From Cylicocyclus nassatus (lineage: Eukaryota; Nematoda; Chromadorea; Rhabditida; Strongylidae), in contig CATQJL010000112.1 in the NCBI GenBank assembly GCA_958299035.1, positions 69,781,117 to 69,845,116 on the forward strand: a stretch of 64,000 nt of DNA, read 5' to 3'. Position numbers and translations under genes: made by a program. Numbering within the stretch: position 1 is the stretch's first letter; every line of letters starts with the position of its first letter. Below the pieces are notes generated by a model. That model was not told the origin of the DNA and made no database searches. It saw nothing but the letters and a program-made list of their open reading frames with translations. Below are positions 1 to 9,504 of this stretch, piece after piece.

Positions 1-1
1 T

Positions 2-718
2 ATAGACCTCGTGCCCATCAATTATATCACACTTGCGGATATATCACCTTACGAAGTACGGCTCGTCAACGACATAGTACTGCCTAGACGGACTAATAAC
101 ATAGTGGAAGCCCATATCGATGGACTAACATGGCCAAGATGTAAAGACTTCCTTATTGAAGATAATCTACGACCAATGGATGACATTTTTGTCATCAGCC
201 GAGCTCTCGTTACGCCAAACCCAGACGGGACTTGCTATATTAATATCCTGAACCCGTCAATGGCTAATATCTCGCTCCGCCGGAGATTCAAAGTAGCGAT
301 CGCATATCCTGCATGCCCATCGGAAGTTTCAGTGCAGCAATTAGAAATTCCATCTATTCAGTTTCCGGGAGATCCGGCTCGTCCTTCTGTTGCATACGCC
401 AAAGACATCCCTCTGGACGACAGCACAAATGACGACTTCAAAATTCCACCAGAAGCAGACTGGGAGAACCGGTTGCCTTTGTTTCCAGTCATTCCGGAAC
501 CCCAGAGTTATGATATCGCCAATGAGATCGATCTATCCCACTCTAACTTAACGAGGAAGCAAAAAGACCAATTGCGAGACATCACTAGATATCATAGCAA
601 TGCTTTCGTTGGACCAGATGGACATCTTGGACATTATAGAGGAAATATTCGTCATCGAATCGACCTCGTCGAAAATGCAACAATACCAGCCAGAAACATC
701 TATCGAGTGCTCCTTTAA
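2..718 (+). pseudogene. Ty3/gypsy pol, protease-to-RT linker (5' partial)
   Basis: The frame is open from the window edge and runs into the polymerase frame, so it is the middle of a pol polyprotein rather than a separate gene. The segment contains no complete protease motif. Its last 40 residues (HxIDLxxNATIPAR, then YRV) are the usual lead-in to the gypsy RT fingers domain. The frame ends at a TAA at 716-718. The next codon continues the same frame into an intact RT, so this stop is most simply a nonsense mutation. Programmed readthrough is possible but unusual at this position inside the RT lead-in. Confidence 0.8.
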
Positions 719-3205
719 AAACGGCAGGAAATAGAGAAGCAGATAACTCAGATGTTGAAAGATGGAATAATCAGGGAATCCACATCTCCATTTTGTGCGC
801 CGATCGTATTGGTGAAGAAACGTGAAGCAAACACCTGGCGCTTCACCATCGACTTTCTTGGACTTAATGCCATTACTAAACCACAGCAGTCTATCCTACC
901 TAATATCCAGGATATTATTGATTTATGTGCTAATCAATGCCTTTATTCGTCCCTTGATTTTCAACAGGGCTTTCATCAGATACCACTGGAAGAAGAACAT
1001 TGTGAAAGGACGGCATTCGCATGCTTTTTGGGAGCATTCGAGTACGTTCGCATGCCGATGGGACTGAAAGGAGCCCCTGCCACCTTCCAAAGAATAATGT
1101 ATGACTTCAGAAAGTATTTGAAGGCAAGAGTCTTCATTTATATTGATGATCTCATTATTACTTCGGCAAGCCCACAAGAACATCTGGGAGATATCGATGA
1201 AGTACTTGGAAAGATTGAAATTATAGGGATGAAGTTAAAGGCATCCAAATGCGAGTTTGCGAAGGAAGAGATCAAATTTTTAGGATTTATCCTAAGCAAG
1301 GAAGGAATAAGACCAAATCCCGAAAAGACCAGAGCAATCGATCAATACCCGCAACCGACGAACCCTACGGAGGTTAAGTCTTTTCTAGGCATGTGCTCGT
1401 TTTTCCGGAGATTTATCCATAATTTCGCCACGATCGCCGCACCACTCATTGCGCTAACAAAGAAGAATGTCCCCTTCAACTGGACATCGCAATGCAAGGA
1501 GGCGATGGACCATCTTAAGCAAGCCCTAACAACGGCACCTATTCTTGCAGCACCACGATTGGGTAAACCTTTCATTATCGAGACTGATAGTTCGGCGAAA
1601 GGCGTTGCCGGAGTCCTCAAGCAAGAACAAGGAGGTTTAGAGCGCGTTATCGCTTATGCGAGCCGCACTCTAAATAAACACGAAGCAAGATATCCGGCAA
1701 TAGAACTTGAAGCCTTAGGATTGGTTTACGCGGTGCAGAAGTTCCGACCATACATAGGTGGAGCGAAATGCACGATCATCACGGACCATGCACCACTCAA
1801 AGCACTACTCCATCGAAAAGATCTTACTGGGAGATTGGCTAAATACCAAATCGTGCTGCAGGAATTTGATATCGACATTATCTATCGCCCAGGAAAGAAG
1901 AATGCAGTATGTGATGCGCTATCTCGACATTTACCGCCACCTGTAAACGCTATTACGTCAATAGGGAAGGATAACCTTCAGCTAAATGCCATAAGGAAGG
2001 AACAAGACGAATGTACATGGATTGCAGGAATTAAGATGGCACTGGCAAATAACGAAAACACCGCGAGGTTATCCAATTACCTACTTATAAATGATATCCT
2101 TTACAGATTACCAAATTTTCTGTATCAAGACCCTCAAATAGTACTACCGGAATCGTCCCAAATTAAGAACGACATCATCGCTTTGGCACATCAATCCCAA
2201 CTAGCGACAGCACATTTGGGAATCAGCAAAACCCATGCTGCCGTGGAGAAAATCGCTATTTGGAATCACATGCGCAGGGATATCGCAAGTTTTATTAATG
2301 CATGTGAGCTATGCCAAGCAAGGAAGGATCCGAGCGCTTATAGGATAAGAGAACCTTTGTGCCCGTTCGAAATACCGTCCAGGCCATGGCAGCGAGTACA
2401 TTCAGATGTGATCGGCCCTCTACCGTTGACATTGGATGGAAACAAGTACACTATTGTTTTCATAGACTCCTTCTCCAAATATATCGTCGCGGAACCAATA
2501 CCTGATCAAAAGGCCCACACCACGTCACGCATCTTTATCACCCGCCTTGTAGCCAGGTTTGGACTACCACAAATATTGGTGACAGATCAAGGATCGAACT
2601 ACATGAGCGAGACCTTTCGTACCCTTTTACAGAATTTACATGTCCAACATCGCACAAGTACCCCATATCACCATCAATCAAATGGACAAGTGGAACGCGT
2701 TAACCGTACATTAGAAAAACAAATCGCTATCGCTACTCGTCAACATAATGATGAATGGGATTACGTTCTTCATCTCGTGGTTCATGCTTGCAAAAGTGCG
2801 GAAAACGCCTCAACCAAATTTACGCCATTTTTCCTTGTCCACGGCTGCGACCCCACAAACATTTTCCACCTAGCGCTTCAGTTACCAACAAAGAAATATG
2901 CGGATACAGAAGATTATGTGGGCAATCTTGTTAAAATTCTGAAGGATACGTACCAAAATGTCTATTCGAACTTGATAAAGGCACAGGACCAACAGAAACG
3001 TCAATACGATTTGAGAGCAAGGGCCCCAAAGACACAATATCAGATAGGAAAGAAAGTTTGGATAAGGAAAGATGCTGGACATAAACTTGCGACACGATTC
3101 GAAGGACCTTTTCCAATTATTGCTGTTGATCTACCTAACATCACCATTTTGGACGGCAAGCGCAAAAGGATTATTCATGTCGATCGGACAAAACTACATA
3201 AATAA
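719..3205 (+). CDS. pol: Ty3/gypsy pol: RT, RNase H and integrase
   Basis: Counting from the Met at 752, the RT shows LDFQQGFHQIPL at 69-80, GLKGAPATFQR at 104-114 and the catalytic YIDD box at 130-133. RNase H follows with ETDSS (Asp279), the IELEAL helix (about 317-322) and ITDH (Asp345), then the RPGKKNAVCDALSR tail at 379-392. The integrase has a zinc-binding HHCC set (His480/His488, Cys518 and Cys521). Its DDE triad is Asp552, Asp612 (VTDQGSNY) and Glu648 (NGQVERVNR). The C-terminus ends in the HVDRTKL motif common to gypsy integrases. All catalytic residues are present and no frameshift is seen across 2.45 kb, so this copy is young. It is cut off from its N-terminal part only by the TAA at 716-718. 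Confidence 0.93.
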   Translation, partial: KRQEIEKQITQMLKDGIIRESTSPFCAPIVLVKKREANTWRFTIDFLGLNAITKPQQSILPNIQDIIDLCANQCLYSSLDFQQGFHQIPLEEEHCERTAFACFLGAFEYVRMPMGLKGAPATFQRIMYDFRKYLKARVFIYIDDLIITSASPQEHLGDIDEVLGKIEIIGMKLKASKCEFAKEEIKFLGFILSKEGIRPNPEKTRAIDQYPQPTNPTEVKSFLGMCSFFRRFIHNFATIAAPLIALTKKNVPFNWTSQCKEAMDHLKQALTTAPILAAPRLGKPFIIETDSSAKGVAGVLKQEQGGLERVIAYASRTLNKHEARYPAIELEALGLVYAVQKFRPYIGGAKCTIITDHAPLKALLHRKDLTGRLAKYQIVLQEFDIDIIYRPGKKNAVCDALSRHLPPPVNAITSIGKDNLQLNAIRKEQDECTWIAGIKMALANNENTARLSNYLLINDILYRLPNFLYQDPQIVLPESSQIKNDIIALAHQSQLATAHLGISKTHAAVEKIAIWNHMRRDIASFINACELCQARKDPSAYRIREPLCPFEIPSRPWQRVHSDVIGPLPLTLDGNKYTIVFIDSFSKYIVAEPIPDQKAHTTSRIFITRLVARFGLPQILVTDQGSNYMSETFRTLLQNLHVQHRTSTPYHHQSNGQVERVNRTLEKQIAIATRQHNDEWDYVLHLVVHACKSAENASTKFTPFFLVHGCDPTNIFHLALQLPTKKYADTEDYVGNLVKILKDTYQNVYSNLIKAQDQQKRQYDLRARAPKTQYQIGKKVWIRKDAGHKLATRFEGPFPIIAVDLPNITILDGKRKRIIHVDRTKLHK

Positions 3206-3215
3206 GACCTTTTCA

Positions 3216-3281
3216 GAGTAAGAGAAGAAGACAGAAGATAAAAGAAGAAGAGAAAGAAAAAGAGAGAAAAAAAACAAAATT
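3216..3281 (+). promoter_or_regulatory. Candidate polypurine tract of the gypsy element
   Basis: A run of about 60 bases is almost pure A/G and lies directly after the pol stop codon. That is where a retrotransposon places the plus-strand primer (PPT). The LTR would be expected to begin just downstream, but the usual TG start cannot be confirmed without the 5' LTR. Confidence 0.45.
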
Positions 3282-4763
3282 TTTCCCAACAACTACATCC
3301 ATTTCTTTCTGTGTAATGTTGTAAAAGAAAATTGCTATTCTTGTCATCTGATACGATAAGCATATTTCCACTCTCTTTTTTTTGCATCATGACAATATTA
3401 TGGAAATTACAGATTTGTAAAAGTTTTTTGTATCATTAATAATATTAGTAATATTATTCCATAGGATAAAAGCAAGGAGAACTGAGACTCACCATGTATT
3501 GCCGTACTCCTCAGGAAGTGAACCAAGATGTACGACCCAACTTTGGCAAGGCAGTAATGTATTGGCAAACATTGGCAGATCCACTAGACAATACCAGGAC
3601 TGTACTGGCCAGACAGTCTCGATTTAATGGTAAAGTCAATAACCAAAGACATATCGACGATCATCTCGACGCCTATGGGAAGAAACAACTTAATTTATTG
3701 TTGTCTCCAATTGGAATTCAGCCCCAAGATTGAATGACGGAGCACTCAGAGACGTCTCGTAATTCCGGACTCCGTTTTCAAGGCATCGCAAGGCATTGCC
3801 CATATTCAGGCAGACCCTTTTCCCCTTAGTTAGAAGTAGTTTGATGTATTGGATATGATGACCGGTCTAAAGATAATGGTTGCGCAAGACGACCCGTATG
3901 CGGAAATGGACCATGGACTGGGCAAATGGCACTTTATTAGTTAGTTAGGATTTGGAACTCGCGTCAAAACACCGGCCGCGCAACCATTCCATTTGCCTTG
4001 GGCGCGAGCCGCATTGGACATGTGTATAGTAGTGATGTGTCGACACAAAAAGGGAAAGGATTTATTCAATTATGTCAATACGAAGTATCGTCGTTTCTAG
4101 GATCAATTGATGCAGAAGATCCATCAAGAGAAGAAGCCTTTGACAACTCCCGATGCCCCTGAAAGGAAAACCAACAAACAAACGCCGATTACCTTTGGAG
4201 TCATAATTCTCTAACATTCAGGTTGCGGGACGCAACCTTTCGATCCCCCGTAGATGTAACGTGCCTTGCCGAATATTCCGCGCATCTGCGAACAGCGGAC
4301 TCTATGTTTACACAACGAGTGAGTAAGCAAACATTGCAACAGCGAAGTGATCGAACATGACGAAAACGAACTAGCAGAACAAGAGAAAGAAAGTCATGGA
4401 ACTATTCGAAGGATAATGGGCCCATTAGGGAGTTTGTGTATTCTCCATTAGGCAATGTTAACCTGAACCCCATTTTTATTATATGTTTTATGTGACTATG
4501 TATGTTCGTATCCATTAGTGAAACATATATATAAGAGACCGTAGGAAGCCTTTGGTGTGCATTCGTACCTTTTCTTATTCTTATTCAATGTAGTTCCTCA
4601 ACTTCCTTTTCGAACTCTCTTACTCTTGTCTTGTAATTTTGCAAGTAGCGACCGCACCTTTATTTATTCATATCGGCCGTCCTGATTCACCGCCGTTGGC
4701 CGACGGCTCACTGCGATCTTTTGTAGTTTAGTTGTCTTAATCCGAAAGGTCACTTGTTTCGTC
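3282..4763 (+). repeat. Post-pol region with presumed 3' LTR
   Basis: There is no convincing gene in this 1.5-kb stretch. A 79-codon frame at 3494-3733 has no recognisable domain and may be chance or an accessory ORF. A TATA-like TATATATAAG at 4525-4534 is followed about 30 bases later by a T-rich leader, which is the arrangement of a U3/R boundary in an LTR. A short inverted pair (AATGGTTGCGC near 3875, its complement near 3977) is also present. The LTR limits are unknown. Confidence 0.4.
3494..3733 (+). CDS. Small unidentified ORF downstream of pol
   Basis: This is a 79-residue frame with a Met start, rich in Asn, Gln and Arg. It has no signal peptide, membrane segment or known motif. It lies between the polypurine tract and the likely U3 promoter of the gypsy element. 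It could be a remnant accessory or env-position ORF, or simply chance. I cannot assign a function. Confidence 0.2.
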   Translation: MYCRTPQEVNQDVRPNFGKAVMYWQTLADPLDNTRTVLARQSRFNGKVNNQRHIDDHLDAYGKKQLNLLLSPIGIQPQD

Positions 4764-6032
4764 CTATTGCATGATCATCTCCTTGCTAATAAATAGTTGT
4801 TGGGAATTGGTTTTGTTAAGGCCGGCGAACATTGAATATCTCACACACGATATTTTCATCACTCTTAGCATTAGCTGCTCTGCGGAACTATGCCGAGCCT
4901 TACAGTGTAAAAGTTGCCACTGGCCCTGTCCATCGCCATCACCTGTATCACCTGTATCCCCGTTGATCATCGTGTTGCACGAGCGGGTACCAGTGATGCC
5001 TCCATTCATCCCTGTCTCGGGCGATTGTTGACCAATGTTTACGTATCGCACCAGAACACGTGGAACGCTCTGAAGGACTTCATTAAAAGACTTCGTGAAC
5101 ATATCTGACCATCGCGTCGGCGGTCTTCCTCGTTCGCGTTTGACGTCCAGTGGTATCCAATCTGTTACAGCTCTCGTCCACCGGTTGTCGTCGAAACGCA
5201 TTACGTGCCCGGCCCATCTTATCTTGTTCTGCTTGGCGTACGCGGCAGCGTCCCTGATCTTCGATCGTTGACGTAGGGTAGAACTTCGTAATCCTTGCCT
5301 CACTTGCGTGAGTCGATTCACTCCTAGCATCACTCTCTCAACAGCTCGTTCGATGACGCTAACCGCGTGTTCATCCTGCTTTCTCATTGTCCATGTTTCT
5401 GAAGCGTACGTCAAAGCAGGAAGAACCGTCGAGTTGAAAAGGTGGGCGCGGAGCCGGATGTTCTTGGTCTTCTTCACTACGTCCTCAATTGTCTTATATG
5501 CTCCCCATGCTGCACGTTTCCTCCTGCTCAGTTCCGGAGCTAGATCGTTCATCATATTGAGCTCACGACCTAGGTAGGTGTAGCTTGAGCATTCGGTGAT
5601 GTTCGTCCCGTTGAGCATGAAAGGAGCATCAGGCACTCTTCCGTTCCTCATGAACATCGTCTTCGTTAGATTCAGCCGTAGACCGGTCTTTCCACACACT
5701 TCGTCAAACTGGGCCAGCATTTGTTCCGCCTGCGTGATGCTTGGTGTTATCAATACGATGTCATCAGCAAAGCGAAGGTGGTGTAGCTGCCGGCCGTCGA
5801 CTTTCACTCCCATGTAGTTCCATTCCAACTTACGCATGACGTTCTCCAGAGCGGCACTGAATAGTTTCGGCGATATAATATCGCCTTGTCGCACGCCTCT
5901 CTTCACGTCAATGATGATGTCCTTGTAGAATGGTGTTATGGTGGTTGTGAAGTCGTTATACAGCTCACGAATTATCTTGATGTAATGAGTCGGAATACCT
6001 TGATTGCTCAAGGCATCCATGTCCATCGCCAT
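4764..6032 (-). pseudogene. RTE-clade LINE, 5'-truncated reverse transcriptase
   Basis: The protein starts inside the RT domain (at the LSNQGIPTHYIKII region), so the apurinic endonuclease and the RT fingers are missing. This is the usual result of incomplete target-primed reverse transcription. Visible motifs are GVRQGDIISPKLF (residues 46-58), FADDIVLI with the catalytic FADD at 88-91, the thumb YTYLGREL, the SETWTMRKQ region and the C-terminal KIRWAGHVMRF plus GRPPTRW motifs typical of RTE elements. After about residue 310 the expected frame is lost and the tail reads through a GGTGATACA-type simple repeat at 4940-4960. The junction at about 6033 abuts a dispersed repeat. This element type is very abundant in strongylid nematodes (family knowledge). 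Confidence 0.85.
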
Positions 6033-6424
6033 GGATGGTTACAAATAACAAGAAACGTGCTTAAAATGTCCATAATTGTCTAATCCGCCTTATTGTACTC
6101 CATCGAATTTGCGACATTTCTGTCTACCCTGTGGCTTCGGGCTTGTATCTCCGGACCATTCACGTTAATGGGCAGAATCAGCGTGACCGTTTCTACCTTC
6201 TGGAGCAAAATTCTCGCTTTGAATCTCATCTTTTGCAGCGATACTTGGGCGACTACTCAGATGGGGACCTGCCTGTAATAATATCAAAATTTCATCACCT
6301 TTGATTTAGATAGGCGATCCCTTGAGGGGAAACTAGAGGCCGTATAGGGATAATATTGAGAAGTTTGGAAGACTTTCGATTCGATCAAGCTAACGTATCG
6401 CTAAGTGTTACTTTTAGTGCTCAA
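6033..6424. repeat. Dispersed repeat R1, copy 1
   Basis: About 390 bases match 24620-25026 in the same orientation. Shared landmarks include ATAATTGTCTAATCCGCC, TTGCAGCGATACTTGG and GTATAGGGATAATATTGAG. No coding potential or terminal inverted repeats are seen. The class of this repeat is unknown. Confidence 0.7.
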
Positions 6425-6479
6425 TAATGTCAAATTCTTCTTCGGGGTAATGGTTCGGTTAATGAAATTGTACTTGAAT

Positions 6480-7265
6480 TGCTGCCAGAGAGTGACTTAT
6501 TTTACTAACTAGAAAAATCTGTTTGGTTGGTCTCTCCACACGGCACTAAATGTTGAAAAGCATCAAACGCTGGCTCCATATCTGTCTTCACTATCTGCCA
6601 AGCGCCTTTGGACCTAGAGTTATGAGCGTTTTCTGTGTTAGATGTGCTCAGTTGGAACGGAGTTCCTCAGAAATGCTCCTATGTTAATTATCAGAGCACT
6701 TCATTCAAAGAATACCGCCTGTTCAAAACATTCATACCCAACACTGCTCTGTTTAAATGCTGAAAAGATTATAACATTTGATTTTACCTAGATTATGTGT
6801 TCATTCTTCGCACCAAAAATATTTATAACTTGACCAATGAAATCGGCTCTGGAATCAGCGTTCAGTACTTTTCAAAGTGGTATAGGACTCATTCTAAAAC
6901 ACCACTTCAACTAAATGGACCCCTTGTCAGTAGAAAAGAAAGGGAATTTGAAGATAAATCGAGATCTGGCGCCCTCACGAATTTGAAAGAGTCGTTGTGC
7001 AGGCTGCTGAGGGGTAGCCGTCAATAGTTAAAATATCAAAATTTTAAAATTCGGTGAGACTTTGCATAGTGAGGTTATTCGACCTGCCAAGCACGAGTAC
7101 CATATTTATTTGTTGAAACAGAGCCTCTTTTCGTGTTCAAGAAGAGACGCCTTGCCATAAACTACCGTAGTCTCATAAAAAAAGGACGCAAACTTAGTAC
7201 TGTCTTCATGATTAGCATGACCTCTACAACAAGTTTCAGCCAAATCTGTATATTCTGTATATTCT
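6480..7265. repeat. Dispersed repeat R2, copy 1
   Basis: This stretch matches 35640-36010 in direct orientation, with landmarks GACTTATTTTACT, GAGGTTATTCGACCTGCCAA and the CTACCGTAGTCTCAT segment. The other copy lacks about 400 bases (corresponding to 6520-6930), so one of the two has a deletion or an insertion. The several short frames here are not conserved between copies and are not genes. Confidence 0.65.
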
Positions 7266-7948
7266 ATATTCATCCATGTCAACCTTTTGGTACATCGAGT
7301 AGGTTTTCTGCTTAATATAGCGTGTTTGCACTGTAGATGAAATGCGGTAGATGCGCGTGAAAATATATTGAGGGGAAAATCTACTCGACTGTAGCTAGTA
7401 TTTTCTAGATCTCTAGCCATTTTGACACCCCCAGTACAAACAGAAGACAAAAGTCAAGAAATGCTACGCAGGATGACTTTTTATGACAATGTGAGAAAGA
7501 AGAAGATACACAAAGCTGGAGATGCAAGAACAAGATACACAAAGTTGGAGATGCAAGAACGAAATCAAAGTCCAAGGAGGCTGCCGCGCTCCGCGGACAA
7601 AAGCCTGACCAAGGGCGACGTGAGCCAAAGTCAATAGCTGTGCGCCTCGAATACGTCCTGCAGGACACCTCATGCGCCCAAGTAAAGTGGTTTAACTGGA
7701 AAGTCAAAGGCAGCGTTCAGGCAGAATCTCGATATCTATTTTTTGCCTTATCCAGGCCTTTTCATGGTGCTGATTTCGAATACGGAACCCAAAATGCGTG
7801 AATTCATCAAAAAATCCCTTTTTGAGACAATTTTGTGAGAAGCGTGCACAAGTGCTTTTAACGTAATCCTTGTCGAAAGCAAGTATCAACAGATAGGCAC
7901 TATGTGTTCCATTGTGTTTGCCACGTGGAAACAGACTAGGGCTGAGGT
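7266..7948. other. No gene seen; minor repeat similarity
   Basis: The first 100 bases (GTAGGTTTTCTGCTTAATAT and on) resemble 59200-59265, so this is also repeat-derived. There is an imperfect direct duplication of a GAGATGCAAGAAC-type motif at 7520-7560. No protein domain is recognisable. Confidence 0.5.
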
Positions 7949-7956
7949 GAGTTCAA

Positions 7957-8948
7957 AAACCATTATTCGTCGGAATCCGGCGCTGACCTTAGCTACACTA
8001 TATAGCTAACGCGACCGTAAAAGGCAACCCGGCTGCCTCTTACTTTTCCATTGATCTTACTTATCAGATCATAAAGTGGTCCTGCATTTGATATGATTTG
8101 TTGTTTATCCTCTGGGTCGTATATATAGCTAATCATTTCGCTATCCGTATTCAAGTAATGAATGAGGACCTAAGTTTACTAACAACTGATGTTGATAGAT
8201 GACGTAGAAGTATCATGTACGAATTCTTTTTGTTGTTAAGGATTTCAACGTAAGACTGTCACTGGTAAGGATGACTTCATCTCCCTGAATGTACATGTTT
8301 TGGGAAGCCGAGGTTCACTAACTTCATCAAATAAAACCCTTTTATATTCTAAAAAGTTATTGGGATATCTCGATAATGATAAATTCCATGAGATATCTTA
8401 GAGAAACATCAATTCCTTAGTATTCCCACGTTATGGTATATTGGGAGAGTCAAGATGAGGAGTATTTTCAATACCGTGGCAAGACCAGAGAGTAAACAAG
8501 AGAGAATCTAGTCAGGATGACCTGATGATGTAGTAAGTAAGATTCATACTCTGACTTTCGTTGCGTACCAGCGGCGTTCGATGCGCGTTGGAGCGGAACA
8601 CGCAAACGCCGCTGGTAGGGCAGTCGCACGCCGCTTGTACGCTGTGGGACTCCGCTGGCAGGAGAATGGTACGCCGCTGGTACGCCAAGAGGATGGATAT
8701 GATTTCATTAGAGGACCGCATTACCCGATATTTGTCTGCAGCATCAGCTGGCTTGGAAATTGCTATATCGACAAGTTCCATGAAGCCGAAATTAGCGCAA
8801 AAATTCGATCGACATATACATATATGTAATAAGTAAGATTCATAGCCAAAGGAAAGATAAGAGGCAGCTGGGTCGCCTTTTATGGTCGCGTTAGTCATAT
8901 ACTGTAGCTAAGGTCGGCGCCGGATTCCGACGGATAATGGTTTCTGGA
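7957..8948. mobile_element. Inverted-repeat DNA transposon derivative with 8-bp target duplication
   Basis: The two ends are inverted copies of each other over about 100 bases (7957-8056 versus 8837-8948), beginning AAACCATTAT at the left. Immediately outside both ends is the same octamer GAGTTCAA (7949-7956 and 8949-8956), exactly 1000 bases apart. An 8-bp duplication is typical of hAT-like insertions, but the terminal CA(G)NG signature of hAT is not obvious, so the superfamily is open. The interior has no transposase. It contains a cluster of short CGCCGCTGGTA-type units in both orientations at 8566-8690. Confidence 0.75.
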
Positions 8949-8956
8949 GAGTTCAA

Positions 8957-9480
8957 GGAGGCGGGCCGTGCGAGGAAGTGGGCGTGGTCGGCAAGGCTCG
9001 GCATATTTTGCGCCTATTTTCTCCTTTTACATGTGCTGGATCGCAGCACCCGACCAAGCACCCGTAGGTCAACGTTCACTCCGCCGTTATAAAAGGGGAG
9101 CGGTATTATCGACAAATCAGTCTTATCGTTTTGCCGTGCACTGAGCCCGTTTGTTATTTTTCCAGGTCCTTTTTTATCTTATTAGGTTCCTTCCTTTGTT
9201 CGTATCCTAGGTTCTGTTTTTCCTCATCTCTACGTCAGTATGTTTGCCACACTTAGGAGTATCCATATCCTCATTCATTCACGTTGTCATCCTTAGGTTC
9301 TGTTTTCATATCTCTATGTCACTTTGTCATGCCTAGAAACATACATAATCCTTTATTCAATTGTTGCCATTCCGAGTTTCTATTTGTATTTTATACGTAT
9401 TTCGTCGTTGCTGTTCGTTGTTTCGTTGGTTAACGAATGAGTTTAATAATATAATACGTCCACCACCTCCTGCAAATTGT
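8957..9480 (+). promoter_or_regulatory. Candidate solo LTR or orphan promoter
   Basis: On the + strand a strong TATA box (TATAAAAGGGGAG, 9089-9101) is followed 30 bases downstream by an initiator-like TCAGTCTT (9118). A long T-rich leader comes next. This spacing is that of an RNA polymerase II core promoter and is typical of retrotransposon U3/R junctions. No ORF follows on the + strand, and the nearby gypsy element runs the other way, so it does not belong to it. A solo LTR of another element is the simplest reading. Confidence 0.35.
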
Positions 9481-9504
9481 AGGTTACATATCTCTCGGCC
9501 ATGA

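Larger units (their letters stand above)
1..4760 (+). mobile_element. Ty3/gypsy LTR retrotransposon, 3' part (5' end outside window)
   Basis: This is the 3' portion of an LTR retrotransposon. It contains the protease-RT linker, RT, RNase H and integrase in one reading frame, then a purine-rich tract and about 1.5 kb of non-coding DNA that should contain the 3' LTR. The gag and protease lie upstream of base 1, so the 5' LTR cannot be compared and the LTR edges cannot be fixed. The right edge is set by the RTE fragment that begins around 4764. Order of domains (RT, RNase H, integrase) is that of the Metaviridae (Ty3/gypsy) lineage, not of Pseudoviridae. Confidence 0.85.

Noticed and set aside
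8512..8898. 128-residue ORF on the - strand and overlapping + strand frames
   Set aside because: They lie wholly within the inverted-repeat element at 7957-8948 and overlap each other on both strands. No domain is recognisable.
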